NCBI GenBank assembly: GCA_947501475.1
Contig: CANMWA010000002.1
Coordinates: 396,003 to 460,002, forward strand
Length of the DNA stretch: 64,000 nucleotides
DNA from: an uncultured Aquimarina sp.
GTDB taxonomy: Bacteria > Bacteroidota > Bacteroidia > Flavobacteriales > Flavobacteriaceae
Reading direction: 5' to 3'
Position numbers and translations under genes: made by a program
The notes under the pieces: generated by a model
What the model was told of the DNA's origin: nothing
Database searches by the model: none
What the model saw: the letters and a program-made list of their open reading frames with translations, nothing else
Shown: positions 9,723 to 21,332 of the stretch, in pieces
Position numbering within the stretch: the stretch's first letter is position 1
Layout: each line of letters starts with the position of its first letter

Positions 9723-10709
9723 TTATGTAGAAAGTATATCCGAAATGCGAAGCAGTTCTTTATTTATCTCGTGTTCTTCTTTTAAACCTTTTTCAAAACT
9801 AGTAGTAGCAACTTTATTATTTAACAAACCTACCATTACATTTTTTTCTCCGTCAAGAAGTAGTTCTACTGCTTTTACACAAAGTCTACTTGCCAAAGTT
9901 CTATCAAAACAACTAGGAGACCCTCCTCGCTGCATATGCCCTAAAACAGTAACTCTCACATCATAATTAGGTAAGTTTTCGGTTACATAGTCTGCTAATT
10001 CGTACACATTTTTACCAATTTTATCTCCTTCACTTACTACTACTATACTTGAAGATTTGCCAGAACGTTTACTTCGTTTTAGGGATTCTAATAAGCGTTC
10101 AAGTCCTAGATCTTCTTCGGGAATTAAAATTTCTTCAGCTCCGGCTCCTACTCCACTGTTTAATGCTATAAACCCTGCATCTCGTCCCATAACTTCAATA
10201 AAAAATAATCTATCATGCGAACTTGCAGTATCTCGTATTTTATCTATAGCATCGATGACAGTATTTAAAGCTGTATCATAACCGATAGTATAATTTGTAC
10301 CAGCAATATCATTATCAATTGTTCCTGGCACTCCTATCACTGGTATATCAAATTCTTTACTAAAAACTTCGCCTCCTTTAAATGTGCCATCACCACCGAT
10401 AAGGATCATTGCATCTACTCCAATTTCTGTAAGGTGATCTGCAGCTTTTTTACGACCTTCTGGGGTTTTAAATTCTTTGGATCGGGCAGATTTTAATATT
10501 GTACCCCCTCTACTAATAATATTACGTACGCTTCTTGCATTCATAATACAATGATCTCCTTCGATCATTCCTTGAAATCCTCTATAAAAACCAATACATT
10601 TTACATTATAATAGGCACATGCTCTTGCCACGGCACGTATTGCAGCATTCATACCTGGAGCATCTCCTCCCGAGGTCATTACGCCAATTGTTCTGATCTC
10701 TTTTGCCAT
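9723..10709 (-). CDS. pfkA: 6-phosphofructokinase
   Basis: ORF; TSGGDAPGMNAAIRA, GGDGTFKGG, GTIDNDI, GHMQRGG. Confidence 0.96.
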   Translation of the reverse strand: MAKEIRTIGVMTSGGDAPGMNAAIRAVARACAYYNVKCIGFYRGFQGMIEGDHCIMNARSVRNIISRGGTILKSARSKEFKTPEGRKKAADHLTEIGVDAMILIGGDGTFKGGEVFSKEFDIPVIGVPGTIDNDIAGTNYTIGYDTALNTVIDAIDKIRDTASSHDRLFFIEVMGRDAGFIALNSGVGAGAEEILIPEEDLGLERLLESLKRSKRSGKSSSIVVVSEGDKIGKNVYELADYVTENLPNYDVRVTVLGHMQRGGSPSCFDRTLASRLCVKAVELLLDGEKNVMVGLLNNKVATTSFEKGLKEEHEINKELLRISDILST

Positions 10710-10783
10710 GTAGTATAGTTATTTAGTTGATAATATCGAAAAGTAATGTAATGCAATAATTATTGATCATTGCTTACTATAGA

Positions 10784-13700
10784 TTATTTATTTTCTTCTG
10801 TAAAGTTAATAAAATCTGGAGTTTCGATTTTGACTGTATCTCTAGGTTTACTAATAGAATCTTTTTCTTTTTTATTTTTAAAAACCTTGGTCCAAAGCTC
10901 ATTAAAATTATCAAAATCTACAGAATAAGAAAGCCCAACACCTTGTTCATAAACCTGATTACCAGCACCAATAAATTGAATATCATTTTCGCGATTAAAA
11001 ATCTTTCCTCTTAAAGATCCATCTTCATTAAATAGGTATTCAACTTCAACATCACCTACAACAGTAGATTCATTTACACCACCTATCGGAACACCTACAC
11101 GCCCATTGATTAGAATTCTTTTGTTAATTTGGGTAGATAATGTTAATCCAAATTGATCTGCATCCTCTTGATCAAGATTACGAACACCTTGTACATAATT
11201 TAATCCTACTTGAAATTTATCATCTTCATCAGAAAAAATCCCATTAAAAAGACTAGAGGCTCTTTCTGCAACCAAACCACCTGTAATTGTATTTGCATCT
11301 AGAGTACCACTATAAAATTGACCAGAAGACACTAACGATAATGCTTGTAATTCTTTATTAGATTGATCACTTAATCTATAATCTAATTCACTTTTTACCA
11401 CAGAGCTTAAGTTTGGAAACTCTATATCAAAATTAACATTAGGTTGTATTAATTCTCCTTGTAGGTCTACGACTACTTCTACAGGGATTTTTCGGTTTAT
11501 TGAGGAGTTTTCGAGTAAAATTGCCGGGTTTGCATCAGTTTTGTACATTGCACTTAAGTCCAATACTGCTCTGGTGGGGCTACCATCCCAATTTATTGTT
11601 CCACCCTCTCGAACGGTAAATAATTTTTCTACAAATGCCCCATATCTAAAATTATAGGTTCCTTCGTATGCAACAAAATCCCCCCACATATTAAACTTAC
11701 CATTGGTGTTAATTTCGATAAGCAATGTACCGGCACCGCGCCCTCTTAAAGAACTACCTGTACTCTTATCTACCACAATCTCTACCTCGGCATTGTTGTT
11801 GACATCTAATTCAAAGTTAAGCTCCAAGCCTTTTATTTCATCTAAAATAATTTCTTCTCCGGCCAACCTAGCACGTTTTTCTTCTGGGCTAAGAAAATGG
11901 ATGTAGGCATTATCTCCAATAGATTCTGTTTCATTAAGCGGGATTTTAAAGATTGTACCTCTTTCTGTAGTAGCGTTAACATCGATTACCAATCCATCGG
12001 TTGGTCCTTTTATAGAAGCTTCTCCACTAATAAAACCTGTTCCATAATATAGTGACTCTTCATCTTCTTCAGTATCCAAAACTAATAACCTTTCATTAGC
12101 TAGCAATTCTAACCCTAACTCCCACTTTGAGAAACGTCGATGTGCGATATATCCGCTTAGAATTCCTTTAGTCTTATATTTGGTATCGGTAATATCTACA
12201 TTGTCAAAAATAAATTGTTGCTTATTTAAAATAACTCTTGAATTATTATCAAAATCAAGATCAACATTTAAATAAGGTACTTTAAGCCCTGCATTATTCA
12301 AACTAACTTCTCCGTCGATAGATGGATTCTTGTAACTTCCCGAAATTTTTGCTTCACCAGAAACAAAGCCCCTTATGTCACTAATCGCAACTCCTCCCAG
12401 AGCACTAAATTCTGATATATCTAATGTATTTAAACTCACATCAACATCTATAGAAGGATTTTCTTTAGAAACATTAATAGCTCCCATAGCTGATAATGTT
12501 CTTTGTCCATCACTATTAATCAACCGAGTATTTATAGTATATTTTGTAAGATTAGAATTTCCCTCTACATTAAGCCAAAGCTCTCCTAATAAAGTTTGAT
12601 TAATGGACAAGTTATCTATAGCAATTGAAGAGTTGGGTAAATAATTTCCTTTTTCTTGTATAATAGACAACTTACCATCTACATTACCTGCAAAATCTAA
12701 ACTATCTATTCTAGGGGTAATCTTATTAAGGTCAACATTATTAAATGTAGCATTTAGGTTTTTATAATCTTTGCCTCTTGTAAACCCATCTATCTTAATT
12801 TCTTCATCTTTAAAACTAAGAATTATAGATTCTATATCTATATTTTTGAAATCGTTATCAAATATGATTTTGTTATCTTTTTTACTTTTTTCGCGATTAG
12901 CATGCCATGTATAACCCTTATATGTAAAATCTGATTTTCTGAACCCGACAACAGAATTATTTTCTTCATTAATCGTATGATAAAACTCTAGATTAAAGGT
13001 ATCCTGATTATTTTTACCTCCTTTAAATTCGGAGTGCATAAATAAGGTATCCTTAAGGGTAACATTAATCAAACTAAATTCTGATACATCGTAATATTTA
13101 GAATCAATACTATCAATTGCAACATATGTATTGAATAGTGGATTTTTATTATCTACCTGTATATCAATATCTTTCATCACATTATCAAAAGCATTAATCG
13201 ATGGTGATTTAAAGGTTAGTTTGAACTCTGATTCATTACTTTCGACTTTACCCTTGATAATGGTATTAGGTGCAAATTGAATTTCGGGGAAAAACACATC
13301 TACAATTTTATTATAAATCTTAAAATTGAATTCCATAAACTCATCATCGGTAATCTCTGTAGCTTCAAAATTAGCATACAGACTACCTATTGAGTTTCTA
13401 AATAAATCATAAACATTTTCAAACCTAAAAACTCCTTTCACATTACCTTCTACAATATCTGTACTATTAATATCTATTGTCCTAATCAACTCATCATCAA
13501 AACTTGACGTAATATCAAAATCTTCGAAATAATAACTTGCATCTTGATTAGCGTATAATGTTTTTGCAAAAGAAATAGTTCCAAAAGCATCATTTACTCC
13601 TGTACCTTTCATATCCATATATACATCACCATTAAACACAGATATGCTATCTCTGGTAAAAAGATTAAGTTTTTTAAAATCTAGATGATCAACATTAGCT

Positions 13701-15310
13701 ACAAAATCATAATTATTAATTTTTTCTGAAAAATCTGCAACACCATTAAATTCAAACCTTGCATTAGGATCTTGGGACTTTAAATTTCCATCAAAAACTC
13801 TATCCTTAAGATTACCCAGAGCTTTAATATTGGTATATGTATATCCATTAAAATTTAGAGCATTAATATCGCCTTCTATTTTTGTGTTAAGGCTTTCCAT
13901 GGTAAACCCTTTACCATCTACATGTATATCAAAAGAAGAACTTCCTATTGATTTTCTTCCAATTAATTGGCCTACATTAAAATTATTAGAAACGACATTT
14001 CCATTATAGGTAGCCTTGTTTAGGTTATCTAATTCTTCTAATAAAACAAAAGCATTAATTGTTCCTAATTGCGAAAACAAATTCATATCAACATCAACCG
14101 CTTTCCTGGTAATGATAGCATTACCTGTTGCTCGCACACTACCAAACTGATATAATTGTTTGGGTAAAGAATTACCTAAGACATTAGGCAACAAGTTAAT
14201 CAGGTCATAATAATTTGTAGTTAGATTATCAAAATCACCTTCTAATATAAATTTTGAAGTATTAGAAACTACATTTTGAATCCTGATATCACCTTTAATG
14301 ACAGAACGATCCAGACCAGAAATATCTGCATTTGTGATTTTAAAATCATTAAGCACCCCTCGAGCAAGAGTATTTTTAAGTCTTAATTTTTTATTCTTCC
14401 CAAACTCCTTATAAAAAGGAATTAAATCATTTGTTGACACTGTCGCTCTTTCAAGATTTGCAGTGATTACAACCTTATTTTCAAAATCACTTAGCCCACC
14501 TGGCTTATATGAAAAAAGAACTTCGCCAACAATTTTAGAATCTTTGGTTTCTACAATTAATTCTTGAAAATCCATAGATACCGGCGTAATAGAAAAACAT
14601 GCCTGAAGTTTTGCTATATCCAACCCTCGTTTATTATCTTTAAAAGATAATGCGTTAATATTCAAATAAACATCTGGTCCATCCAACATAAAACTCTCTG
14701 CATCAAGAACAATATCATAATAATCAACTACATTGGAGTTCTTTAAATTTTCATTAACGAAACGATACTTCCCATTATTTAAAGTAACATTTGTTGTTGT
14801 AAGAATAAATCTTTGATTAGAAGAACTTTGTTTGTTTTTATCAAACTTATTAACAAAAATCATTAGATTATCTGTATCCTCATCCTTATAGGTTTTCATA
14901 TTTAAAAATAAATCCTCTATAAAAACATCTCCAAATTCTGGCCTATCATTAGAAATTTCTGCAATATTAAACCCCGAAGTCTCAATACTTGAAGCATACA
15001 AAAGTGTATCCTTATGGTGATCTTTTATATAAACTTCTTTAAGATCAACATTACCTGCATAGGTAAGGCTAATCTTGCCAATATGTATATCTACACCATA
15101 TTGTTCATTAAGATATGTAGTAGCTTTATTACCAAAAAATGCCTGAATACCAGGAATAGAAAACGTAACCACTAAAAATGCAAAAAGCGATAAAAGGACA
15201 AGAAATATCCTTAACAATATTTTCCTTAATTTTTTGATACGTTTTATTGTTTTAACTTTGTTGACAATATTAACAATTTCTATGCCCTTTTCCTCATAAT
15301 GAATCCACAA
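10784..15310 (-). CDS. Translocation/assembly module TamB-like (DUF490) protein
   Basis: About 1500-aa ORF, N-terminal TM helix, C-terminal TamB-type beta region; start codon uncertain. Confidence 0.8.
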   Translation of the reverse strand: MWIHYEEKGIEIVNIVNKVKTIKRIKKLRKILLRIFLVLLSLFAFLVVTFSIPGIQAFFGNKATTYLNEQYGVDIHIGKISLTYAGNVDLKEVYIKDHHKDTLLYASSIETSGFNIAEISNDRPEFGDVFIEDLFLNMKTYKDEDTDNLMIFVNKFDKNKQSSSNQRFILTTTNVTLNNGKYRFVNENLKNSNVVDYYDIVLDAESFMLDGPDVYLNINALSFKDNKRGLDIAKLQACFSITPVSMDFQELIVETKDSKIVGEVLFSYKPGGLSDFENKVVITANLERATVSTNDLIPFYKEFGKNKKLRLKNTLARGVLNDFKITNADISGLDRSVIKGDIRIQNVVSNTSKFILEGDFDNLTTNYYDLINLLPNVLGNSLPKQLYQFGSVRATGNAIITRKAVDVDMNLFSQLGTINAFVLLEELDNLNKATYNGNVVSNNFNVGQLIGRKSIGSSSFDIHVDGKGFTMESLNTKIEGDINALNFNGYTYTNIKALGNLKDRVFDGNLKSQDPNARFEFNGVADFSEKINNYDFVANVDHLDFKKLNLFTRDSISVFNGDVYMDMKGTGVNDAFGTISFAKTLYANQDASYYFEDFDITSSFDDELIRTIDINSTDIVEGNVKGVFRFENVYDLFRNSIGSLYANFEATEITDDEFMEFNFKIYNKIVDVFFPEIQFAPNTIIKGKVESNESEFKLTFKSPSINAFDNVMKDIDIQVDNKNPLFNTYVAIDSIDSKYYDVSEFSLINVTLKDTLFMHSEFKGGKNNQDTFNLEFYHTINEENNSVVGFRKSDFTYKGYTWHANREKSKKDNKIIFDNDFKNIDIESIILSFKDEEIKIDGFTRGKDYKNLNATFNNVDLNKITPRIDSLDFAGNVDGKLSIIQEKGNYLPNSSIAIDNLSINQTLLGELWLNVEGNSNLTKYTINTRLINSDGQRTLSAMGAINVSKENPSIDVDVSLNTLDISEFSALGGVAISDIRGFVSGEAKISGSYKNPSIDGEVSLNNAGLKVPYLNVDLDFDNNSRVILNKQQFIFDNVDITDTKYKTKGILSGYIAHRRFSKWELGLELLANERLLVLDTEEDEESLYYGTGFISGEASIKGPTDGLVIDVNATTERGTIFKIPLNETESIGDNAYIHFLSPEEKRARLAGEEIILDEIKGLELNFELDVNNNAEVEIVVDKSTGSSLRGRGAGTLLIEINTNGKFNMWGDFVAYEGTYNFRYGAFVEKLFTVREGGTINWDGSPTRAVLDLSAMYKTDANPAILLENSSINRKIPVEVVVDLQGELIQPNVNFDIEFPNLSSVVKSELDYRLSDQSNKELQALSLVSSGQFYSGTLDANTITGGLVAERASSLFNGIFSDEDDKFQVGLNYVQGVRNLDQEDADQFGLTLSTQINKRILINGRVGVPIGGVNESTVVGDVEVEYLFNEDGSLRGKIFNRENDIQFIGAGNQVYEQGVGLSYSVDFDNFNELWTKVFKNKKEKDSISKPRDTVKIETPDFINFTEENK

Positions 15311-16321
15311 AAAATATACATTCTTGGTATCGAATCTTCTTGCGATGATACTTCTGCGGCTATATTATGCAACGGAAAAGTTTTATCAAATGTTGTTGCC
15401 TCTCAAAAAATACACGAACAATACGGTGGTGTTGTACCCGAATTGGCCTCTAGAGCGCATCAACAAAACATCGTTCCTGTTATTGACCAAGCCATAAAAC
15501 AAGCCGGTATTGATAAAAACGATCTAAGCGCTATAGCATTTACACGAGGCCCTGGATTAATGGGATCTTTACTTGTAGGAACATCTTTTGCAAAATCATT
15601 AGCACTAGCATTAGACATACCTTTGATCGATGTTAATCATATGCAAGCGCATATACTTGCTCATTATATTGAAGAAGATGGATTTGACAAACCTGAATTT
15701 CCTTTTTTAGCAATGACCATTAGTGGAGGTCACACTCAGATCGTAAAAGTAAACGACCATTTTGATATGGAAATTATTGGCGAAACCATCGATGATGCTG
15801 TTGGTGAAGCTTTTGATAAAAGTGCAAAAATATTAGGGTTACCGTATCCTGGTGGACCATTAATCGATAAATATGCACAATTAGGTAATCCTAAAGCATT
15901 TCAGTTTCCTAAACCAAAGGTTGGAGAGCTTAACTTTAGCTTTAGCGGCCTTAAAACTGCAGTGCTATATTTCATACAGAAAAAAGTAAAAGAAAATCCT
16001 GATTTCATAAAAGAAAATCGAAATGATGTCTGTGCTTCATTACAATATACAATTATCAATATTCTTGTTGATAAGTTGAAAAAAGCTGCTAAGCAAACTG
16101 GGATTAAAAGTATTGCAATCGGTGGAGGTGTTTCTGCCAATTCAGGTATTAGAAAGGCATTAAAAGAAGGAGAACAAAAATACGGTTGGAAAACATATAT
16201 CCCAAAATTTGAATACACTACAGATAATGCTGCTATGATTGCTATTGTTGGGTATTTAAAATATGCAAAAAAAGACTTTGCAGACATGAGTGTAGTCGCA
16301 AAAGCTAGGATAAAGCTTTAA
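15299..16321 (+). CDS. tsaD: tRNA N6-adenosine threonylcarbamoyltransferase
   Basis: ORF; LGIESSCDDTSAA, VNHMQAHILAH, ISGGHTQIV, GGGVSANSGIR. Confidence 0.97.
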   Translation: MNPQKIYILGIESSCDDTSAAILCNGKVLSNVVASQKIHEQYGGVVPELASRAHQQNIVPVIDQAIKQAGIDKNDLSAIAFTRGPGLMGSLLVGTSFAKSLALALDIPLIDVNHMQAHILAHYIEEDGFDKPEFPFLAMTISGGHTQIVKVNDHFDMEIIGETIDDAVGEAFDKSAKILGLPYPGGPLIDKYAQLGNPKAFQFPKPKVGELNFSFSGLKTAVLYFIQKKVKENPDFIKENRNDVCASLQYTIINILVDKLKKAAKQTGIKSIAIGGGVSANSGIRKALKEGEQKYGWKTYIPKFEYTTDNAAMIAIVGYLKYAKKDFADMSVVAKARIKL

Positions 16322-16494
16322 ATGGTTGATAGAATTATTATTTCTTTAATCCCAACATTTTTATTTTCTTAGTAATAGAGAAATGATTAAACATTAGATA
16401 TAACATATTCATAATATAAATTCTTTGATTCATACATCTATATTAACTTTGCAACTTCTAACTACTCAATACTAACTACTTTGTACTAATCAAA

Positions 16495-17199
16495 ATGCAA
16501 CTGTTCTATAATAACACATTATCTGAAATTACTTCTGAAATAAAATTTTCTAGAGAAGAAAGTAAACATATTGCCAAAGTACTAAGAAAAAGAGAAGGTG
16601 ATATTTTGTATATCACCAACGGAAAAGGTACACTCTTTACTGCCCAAATTACATTTTCTAATCCTACACAATGTATTGCTACAATTAACAATCATGACAC
16701 ACAATCATCTAGACCTTATACACTTCACCTTGCCGTAGCACCAACTAAGATGAATGATCGTTACGAATGGTTTCTTGAAAAAGCTACAGAAATAGGAATA
16801 GATCAAATCACTCCAATTATTTGTGATCACAGTGAACGAAAAGTGATAAAAATTGAACGATTTGAGCGCATTTTACAAAGCGCCATGAAACAATCCCTTC
16901 AATATTACTTACCTAAACTAAATCCTGCTATTTCTTTTAATAGTTTTATAGAGCAGCATAATGATGATCAATTATTGATAGCACATTGTGAAGAAACTCG
17001 CAAACAATCCTTAAAAGATATATTAAAACCACAGGCAAGCATAACTATGCTTATTGGTCCAGAAGGTGATTTTTCGGCTAAAGAAATCGAAATAGCATTG
17101 ACTACAGGATATATTCCTGTTACTCTAGGTGAAACAAGATTACGAACAGAAACTGCTGCTATTGTTGCCGCACATAGTGTAGCGTTTTTGAATTCATAA
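16495..17199 (+). CDS. rsmE: 16S rRNA (uracil(1498)-N(3))-methyltransferase
   Basis: ORF; LIGPEGDFSAKEIE, LGETRLRTETA. Confidence 0.93.
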   Translation: MQLFYNNTLSEITSEIKFSREESKHIAKVLRKREGDILYITNGKGTLFTAQITFSNPTQCIATINNHDTQSSRPYTLHLAVAPTKMNDRYEWFLEKATEIGIDQITPIICDHSERKVIKIERFERILQSAMKQSLQYYLPKLNPAISFNSFIEQHNDDQLLIAHCEETRKQSLKDILKPQASITMLIGPEGDFSAKEIEIALTTGYIPVTLGETRLRTETAAIVAAHSVAFLNS

Positions 17200-17275
17200 A
17201 ACTAATTTTTAAGAAGAAAATTGAGCTGCTTTATATAATTAAAGCAACTCAATCTTTACTCTAGTATAATAATCA

Positions 17276-18967
17276 TTATTTTTTATGGAACTTTTTCAGG
17301 TAAACTTCACCATGATCTGTTATAAGCTTTACAATATATATCCCCGGGTTTAAAGCTTCTGTAGAGATTGCTATTGTATCGGCTTTGCCAACTTCAATAT
17401 TCTGAATAACTTCTTTTCCTTGTAAATCAAAGATTTTTACCTGTTTAATAGATAAATTTTTAGCTATACTAACCATAAGGATATCATTTACAGGATTAGG
17501 AAATAAAAAAGCATCATATTCTTTTTCTAATGTTTTACTCTCTTCTGTTCTACCTCCTGTTATATTTCCGCATCTACCATCTTTATAGGTTACCTTAATT
17601 GTTTTAGGTTCTATTCTCTTATAATCTTTCACAAAAATCTGTTGTGCACTTCTGGTAACACATGGTTCATGTTTTATTACTTTTAAGTCTATCTCTTTTT
17701 CGCATGATGTACCTGTTTTACCCGTAGCCGTAGTTTCAACAAGATATATATCTCTCGATCCAGTTATTCCTATAGAATCGGTAAATCCAACAAAAGCAAA
17801 ACCTTTATTAAAATTATCAACAACCAGTTCGTCTGAGCTTTCTCGTCCTGTTTTTCCGTAATTACGTGCCCACTGCAGGTTACCTGCAACATCTGTTTGA
17901 AATAACATTGCTTGATATGTTGAAGATATGGTATTACTACCAACTATAGTATACCGTTGATTACCAGCTGCATCTATTGTTTCTTGAAGCCCAGAGCTAT
18001 ATTCATCTCTTCGGGTTCCGTAAGTTTTCATGCCTTGAAAATTTCCTGCACTACTCATATATAATAGAAATACATCATTAGAATTGTTAATTCCAAAACT
18101 ATTGGTATATCCTGTAACTACAAAATCTCCCTGTTTATTTTGCTTTACGCAAGTTGCTAGATTAGTATAATTTATTGTCCCATCTAATTCTTTAGGATAC
18201 CCCAATATTCTATTCCATTCAATAGTAAGGTCTGGTTTTAATTTTATGATAAATATATCCTCAGGTGGATTAATTAATCCAACACTTCCTTCACATCTAT
18301 AATTAGTAGTGTATCCGCAGATGATATACCCACCATCTTTGGTTTGCTCTATCCAAGTACCAATCTGATCACCTTTACCTCCAATCACAGTGGCTTTTAT
18401 AATATCACCCATTGGATCAGTTTGCACCACGTATACATTAGATCCAGGAAAAGCATTACTGTAACTAAATGTATTACCAACCGCAATATATCCCGGTTTA
18501 CCATTTTGATCTTTAGTGTTTTGCACACAACGAAATGTATCAAACTCACGACCACCATATACTGCCGAAAATTCTGGGAATCCATTTTTATTAACCCCGA
18601 TAAGAAATGCATCTCCTGCTCCAGAGCCATAACTTTTAGTATGCCCAGCTGCAATATAAGCAACCTTATTACTAGAACTAAAATAGGTTGATTGTCTCGC
18701 TGAACTAAAATACTCATGGCTAGTACCACCATACACACGAGACCAGATTTGGTTTCCGTTAAGATCAGTTTTTATCAAAGTGGCCTCTAGCCCCCCTATA
18801 ATACTTTGAGAAGTATATCCTCCTATTAAATATCCTTTTTCTACCTTCTCAAGTTGGTCAAGAGCCCAGCCTAATTCTGATTTTTCGGTACCATAAGAGC
18901 GTTGAAATTGTGCAAAGCCTAAATTTATCATAAGACAAAAAGCTGCACTGCATAAAATTGTTTTCAT
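17276..18967 (-). CDS. T9SS type A sorting domain-containing secreted protein
   Basis: Signal peptide; repeat-rich body; C-terminal FPNPVNDILMVSI...GIYIVKLITDHGEVYLKKFHKK. Confidence 0.85.
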   Translation of the reverse strand: MKTILCSAAFCLMINLGFAQFQRSYGTEKSELGWALDQLEKVEKGYLIGGYTSQSIIGGLEATLIKTDLNGNQIWSRVYGGTSHEYFSSARQSTYFSSSNKVAYIAAGHTKSYGSGAGDAFLIGVNKNGFPEFSAVYGGREFDTFRCVQNTKDQNGKPGYIAVGNTFSYSNAFPGSNVYVVQTDPMGDIIKATVIGGKGDQIGTWIEQTKDGGYIICGYTTNYRCEGSVGLINPPEDIFIIKLKPDLTIEWNRILGYPKELDGTINYTNLATCVKQNKQGDFVVTGYTNSFGINNSNDVFLLYMSSAGNFQGMKTYGTRRDEYSSGLQETIDAAGNQRYTIVGSNTISSTYQAMLFQTDVAGNLQWARNYGKTGRESSDELVVDNFNKGFAFVGFTDSIGITGSRDIYLVETTATGKTGTSCEKEIDLKVIKHEPCVTRSAQQIFVKDYKRIEPKTIKVTYKDGRCGNITGGRTEESKTLEKEYDAFLFPNPVNDILMVSIAKNLSIKQVKIFDLQGKEVIQNIEVGKADTIAISTEALNPGIYIVKLITDHGEVYLKKFHKK

Positions 18968-19222
18968 GATGATTTGTATTAAAATTGGTTCATAAATAAT
19001 TTATATAGTAGTATCACTAAGTAATGAAATGGTAGCGTGAATTTCAAGAGGAATATACCTTATAAAAAAGGGGTAAAAGCCTATTTAAATGTATGGTTTT
19101 AACATTGGATCAAAACATCAAGAAACTACATTATATGTGACATATAATATACAAGAGCGGTCTACATAAAAAATCGTTATCTAGTAATAAATCTATATCT
19201 TTATCATTCAATTAAACTAATA

Positions 19223-20383
19223 ATGATACAAGTGTTCAAAAGGCTTCTTTTAATCGTTTTATTAGGCTGGAGTTGCTCATCAAACAATAAAGATGCAGAA
19301 ACAATAACAGACACCGATGTTCTTCCTCCAACAAATACGCAAAACACAATCAGCACTCTTGAATTTATTGATGAATTTATAATTCTTGATCAAGAAATTA
19401 ACGGTGTGCAAATTGGTGGGTTTTCGGGTATTGATTACCATAATGATACATGGTATATTATCTGTGATACCTCTACCCCACCCATACGGTATTATAAAGC
19501 AAATATATCCTATACTAAAGATGCTTTTCAAAAAGTAGAATTGACTTCTATGATTGAAATAAAAGATGATTCAGGTGCCTCACTAGCTCAAGGCATTGTT
19601 GACCCAGAGGCTATTAGATTAGATACCACTACAGGTACAATTTTATATACCAGTGAAGGTTCTATTAATACCAATGTAGATCCAGCTTTGATTGAAATAA
19701 CTACAGAAGGAAAACAAATTAAGCGTTTTACGCTACCCGATAACTTTAAAGCCAATACTACAGATGATTTTGCTGGCCCTAGACACAATGGTGTTTTAGA
19801 AGGATTATCAATAAGCGTAGATAACAAAGGATATTGGGTTTCTTTTGAATTACCTCTAATTGAAGATGGCCCAGAACCGACGACTACGGATACCGATTCA
19901 CCAGTAAGAGTAACCTTTATCAATAAAACTACTGGGGTTGCAGAAAAACAATTCGCTTATGAGCTAGATCCCGTAGCCAGACAAGCAGCACTAGGGACTA
20001 GTTTTGAAGTTAATGGTTTGGTAGAAATTCTAGAGTATGACAACAATAAGTTTTTAGCACTAGAACGATCTTTTGCTTCTGGTTATTTGAATGGAGGAAA
20101 TAATGTAAAAATTTATAAAGTAGATGCTACAGATGCAACAAACACATTATCAGTAAACAAATTATCTACTGCTACTTATACCAAAGCAACAAAAACATTA
20201 CTTTTTGATTTTGAAACCATTCGAAGTCAATTAACGAATACAACTGTCGATAATCTCGAAGGAATTACTTTTGGTCCAACACTTGAAGATGGAAGCAAAA
20301 CACTAGTTGTGATCTCGGATAACAACTTTAATTCTTTTATCCCGCAGTTAAATCAATTAATAGCACTCAAAATAGTTCCTTAG
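19223..20383 (+). CDS. Esterase-like activity of phytase family lipoprotein
   Basis: Lipobox-like LGWSC; IDYHNDTWYIICD and LEGLSISVDNKGYWVSFE. Confidence 0.7.
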   Translation: MIQVFKRLLLIVLLGWSCSSNNKDAETITDTDVLPPTNTQNTISTLEFIDEFIILDQEINGVQIGGFSGIDYHNDTWYIICDTSTPPIRYYKANISYTKDAFQKVELTSMIEIKDDSGASLAQGIVDPEAIRLDTTTGTILYTSEGSINTNVDPALIEITTEGKQIKRFTLPDNFKANTTDDFAGPRHNGVLEGLSISVDNKGYWVSFELPLIEDGPEPTTTDTDSPVRVTFINKTTGVAEKQFAYELDPVARQAALGTSFEVNGLVEILEYDNNKFLALERSFASGYLNGGNNVKIYKVDATDATNTLSVNKLSTATYTKATKTLLFDFETIRSQLTNTTVDNLEGITFGPTLEDGSKTLVVISDNNFNSFIPQLNQLIALKIVP

Positions 20384-20435
20384 ATTATAAAAAAGAAAGA
20401 CGATATATATTGTTCTTGTTAGATACTATTAAAAG

Positions 20436-21203
20436 TTATTTTTGTGTAGCTAGCAATTTTTCATCATCATTAATAAAAATCAAATTCTCACGTTGTTGAG
20501 AAAACGAAAAATCATATTTACTTATGGCCGAAAAAAAGCTTTTAGAGGTTCCCTTTTTCATTCTATCATGTAGTTCTACAATAATACAACGGCTTTTTGT
20601 AATCCAATTATCATAATTATTTTCAAACAATTCCTTTTCTGCACCTTCAATATCTATTTTTACAATATCAACAACATCTAATTCATTTTCTTTTATAATC
20701 TCATCTATTGTAATAGTTTGCACAAGATCCTCTTTACTTTCGTCTGTAGCATCTTTTTTCTCTTCAGTCATAAATCCCCATTTACCAAAACCATTATCTA
20801 CAATATCAAGATATTGATCTGCCTGATTTGATAATGCCCTACGTATTGGGTAAACATTTTTATAATGACGCGTATTTTCTTCTAGTAAATCAAAGTTTGA
20901 CCTTTCTGGTTCTATAGATATAATTTTGGCATTAGGGTATTTATTTGCAAAATAAATAGCAGCCAGACCAACATTAGCTCCTGCATCGATAATGGTTTTG
21001 GGCTCAAAATCTAAGTTAATATCATACTCCTCTGCATTAAAAATATGATGAAAAGTAGGAATATCACTAGTATCTTTTCTTAACCGTATAGGATAAGGAA
21101 TTCCTGGAACAGATATGCGATTAGTGTTTCCTGTTTTTAATTTTGTAGAGATTACTAAACCACCTATGCCATACTTACGCACATATCGATATACCTTTTT
21201 CAT
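20436..21203 (-). CDS. FkbM family methyltransferase
   Basis: ORF; TIIDAGANVGLAAIYFA, VDIVKIDIEGAE. Confidence 0.9.
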   Translation of the reverse strand: MKKVYRYVRKYGIGGLVISTKLKTGNTNRISVPGIPYPIRLRKDTSDIPTFHHIFNAEEYDINLDFEPKTIIDAGANVGLAAIYFANKYPNAKIISIEPERSNFDLLEENTRHYKNVYPIRRALSNQADQYLDIVDNGFGKWGFMTEEKKDATDESKEDLVQTITIDEIIKENELDVVDIVKIDIEGAEKELFENNYDNWITKSRCIIVELHDRMKKGTSKSFFSAISKYDFSFSQQRENLIFINDDEKLLATQK

Positions 21204-21332
21204 TTAATGATTGTGTTTTGTTAATTGAGTTTACAGCAGCTAAAGATATATTATTTTATTAAGAAAATTTTAATATTATAGTTCATTAAACGAGTATCTA
21301 TTGATTTAGAATAATGCTAGACGTTATTTTTT

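Noticed and set aside
10763-12599. Antisense ORFs within the TamB-like gene, and similar antisense ORFs elsewhere in the track
   Set aside because: Overlap long, well-supported coding genes; no independent evidence.
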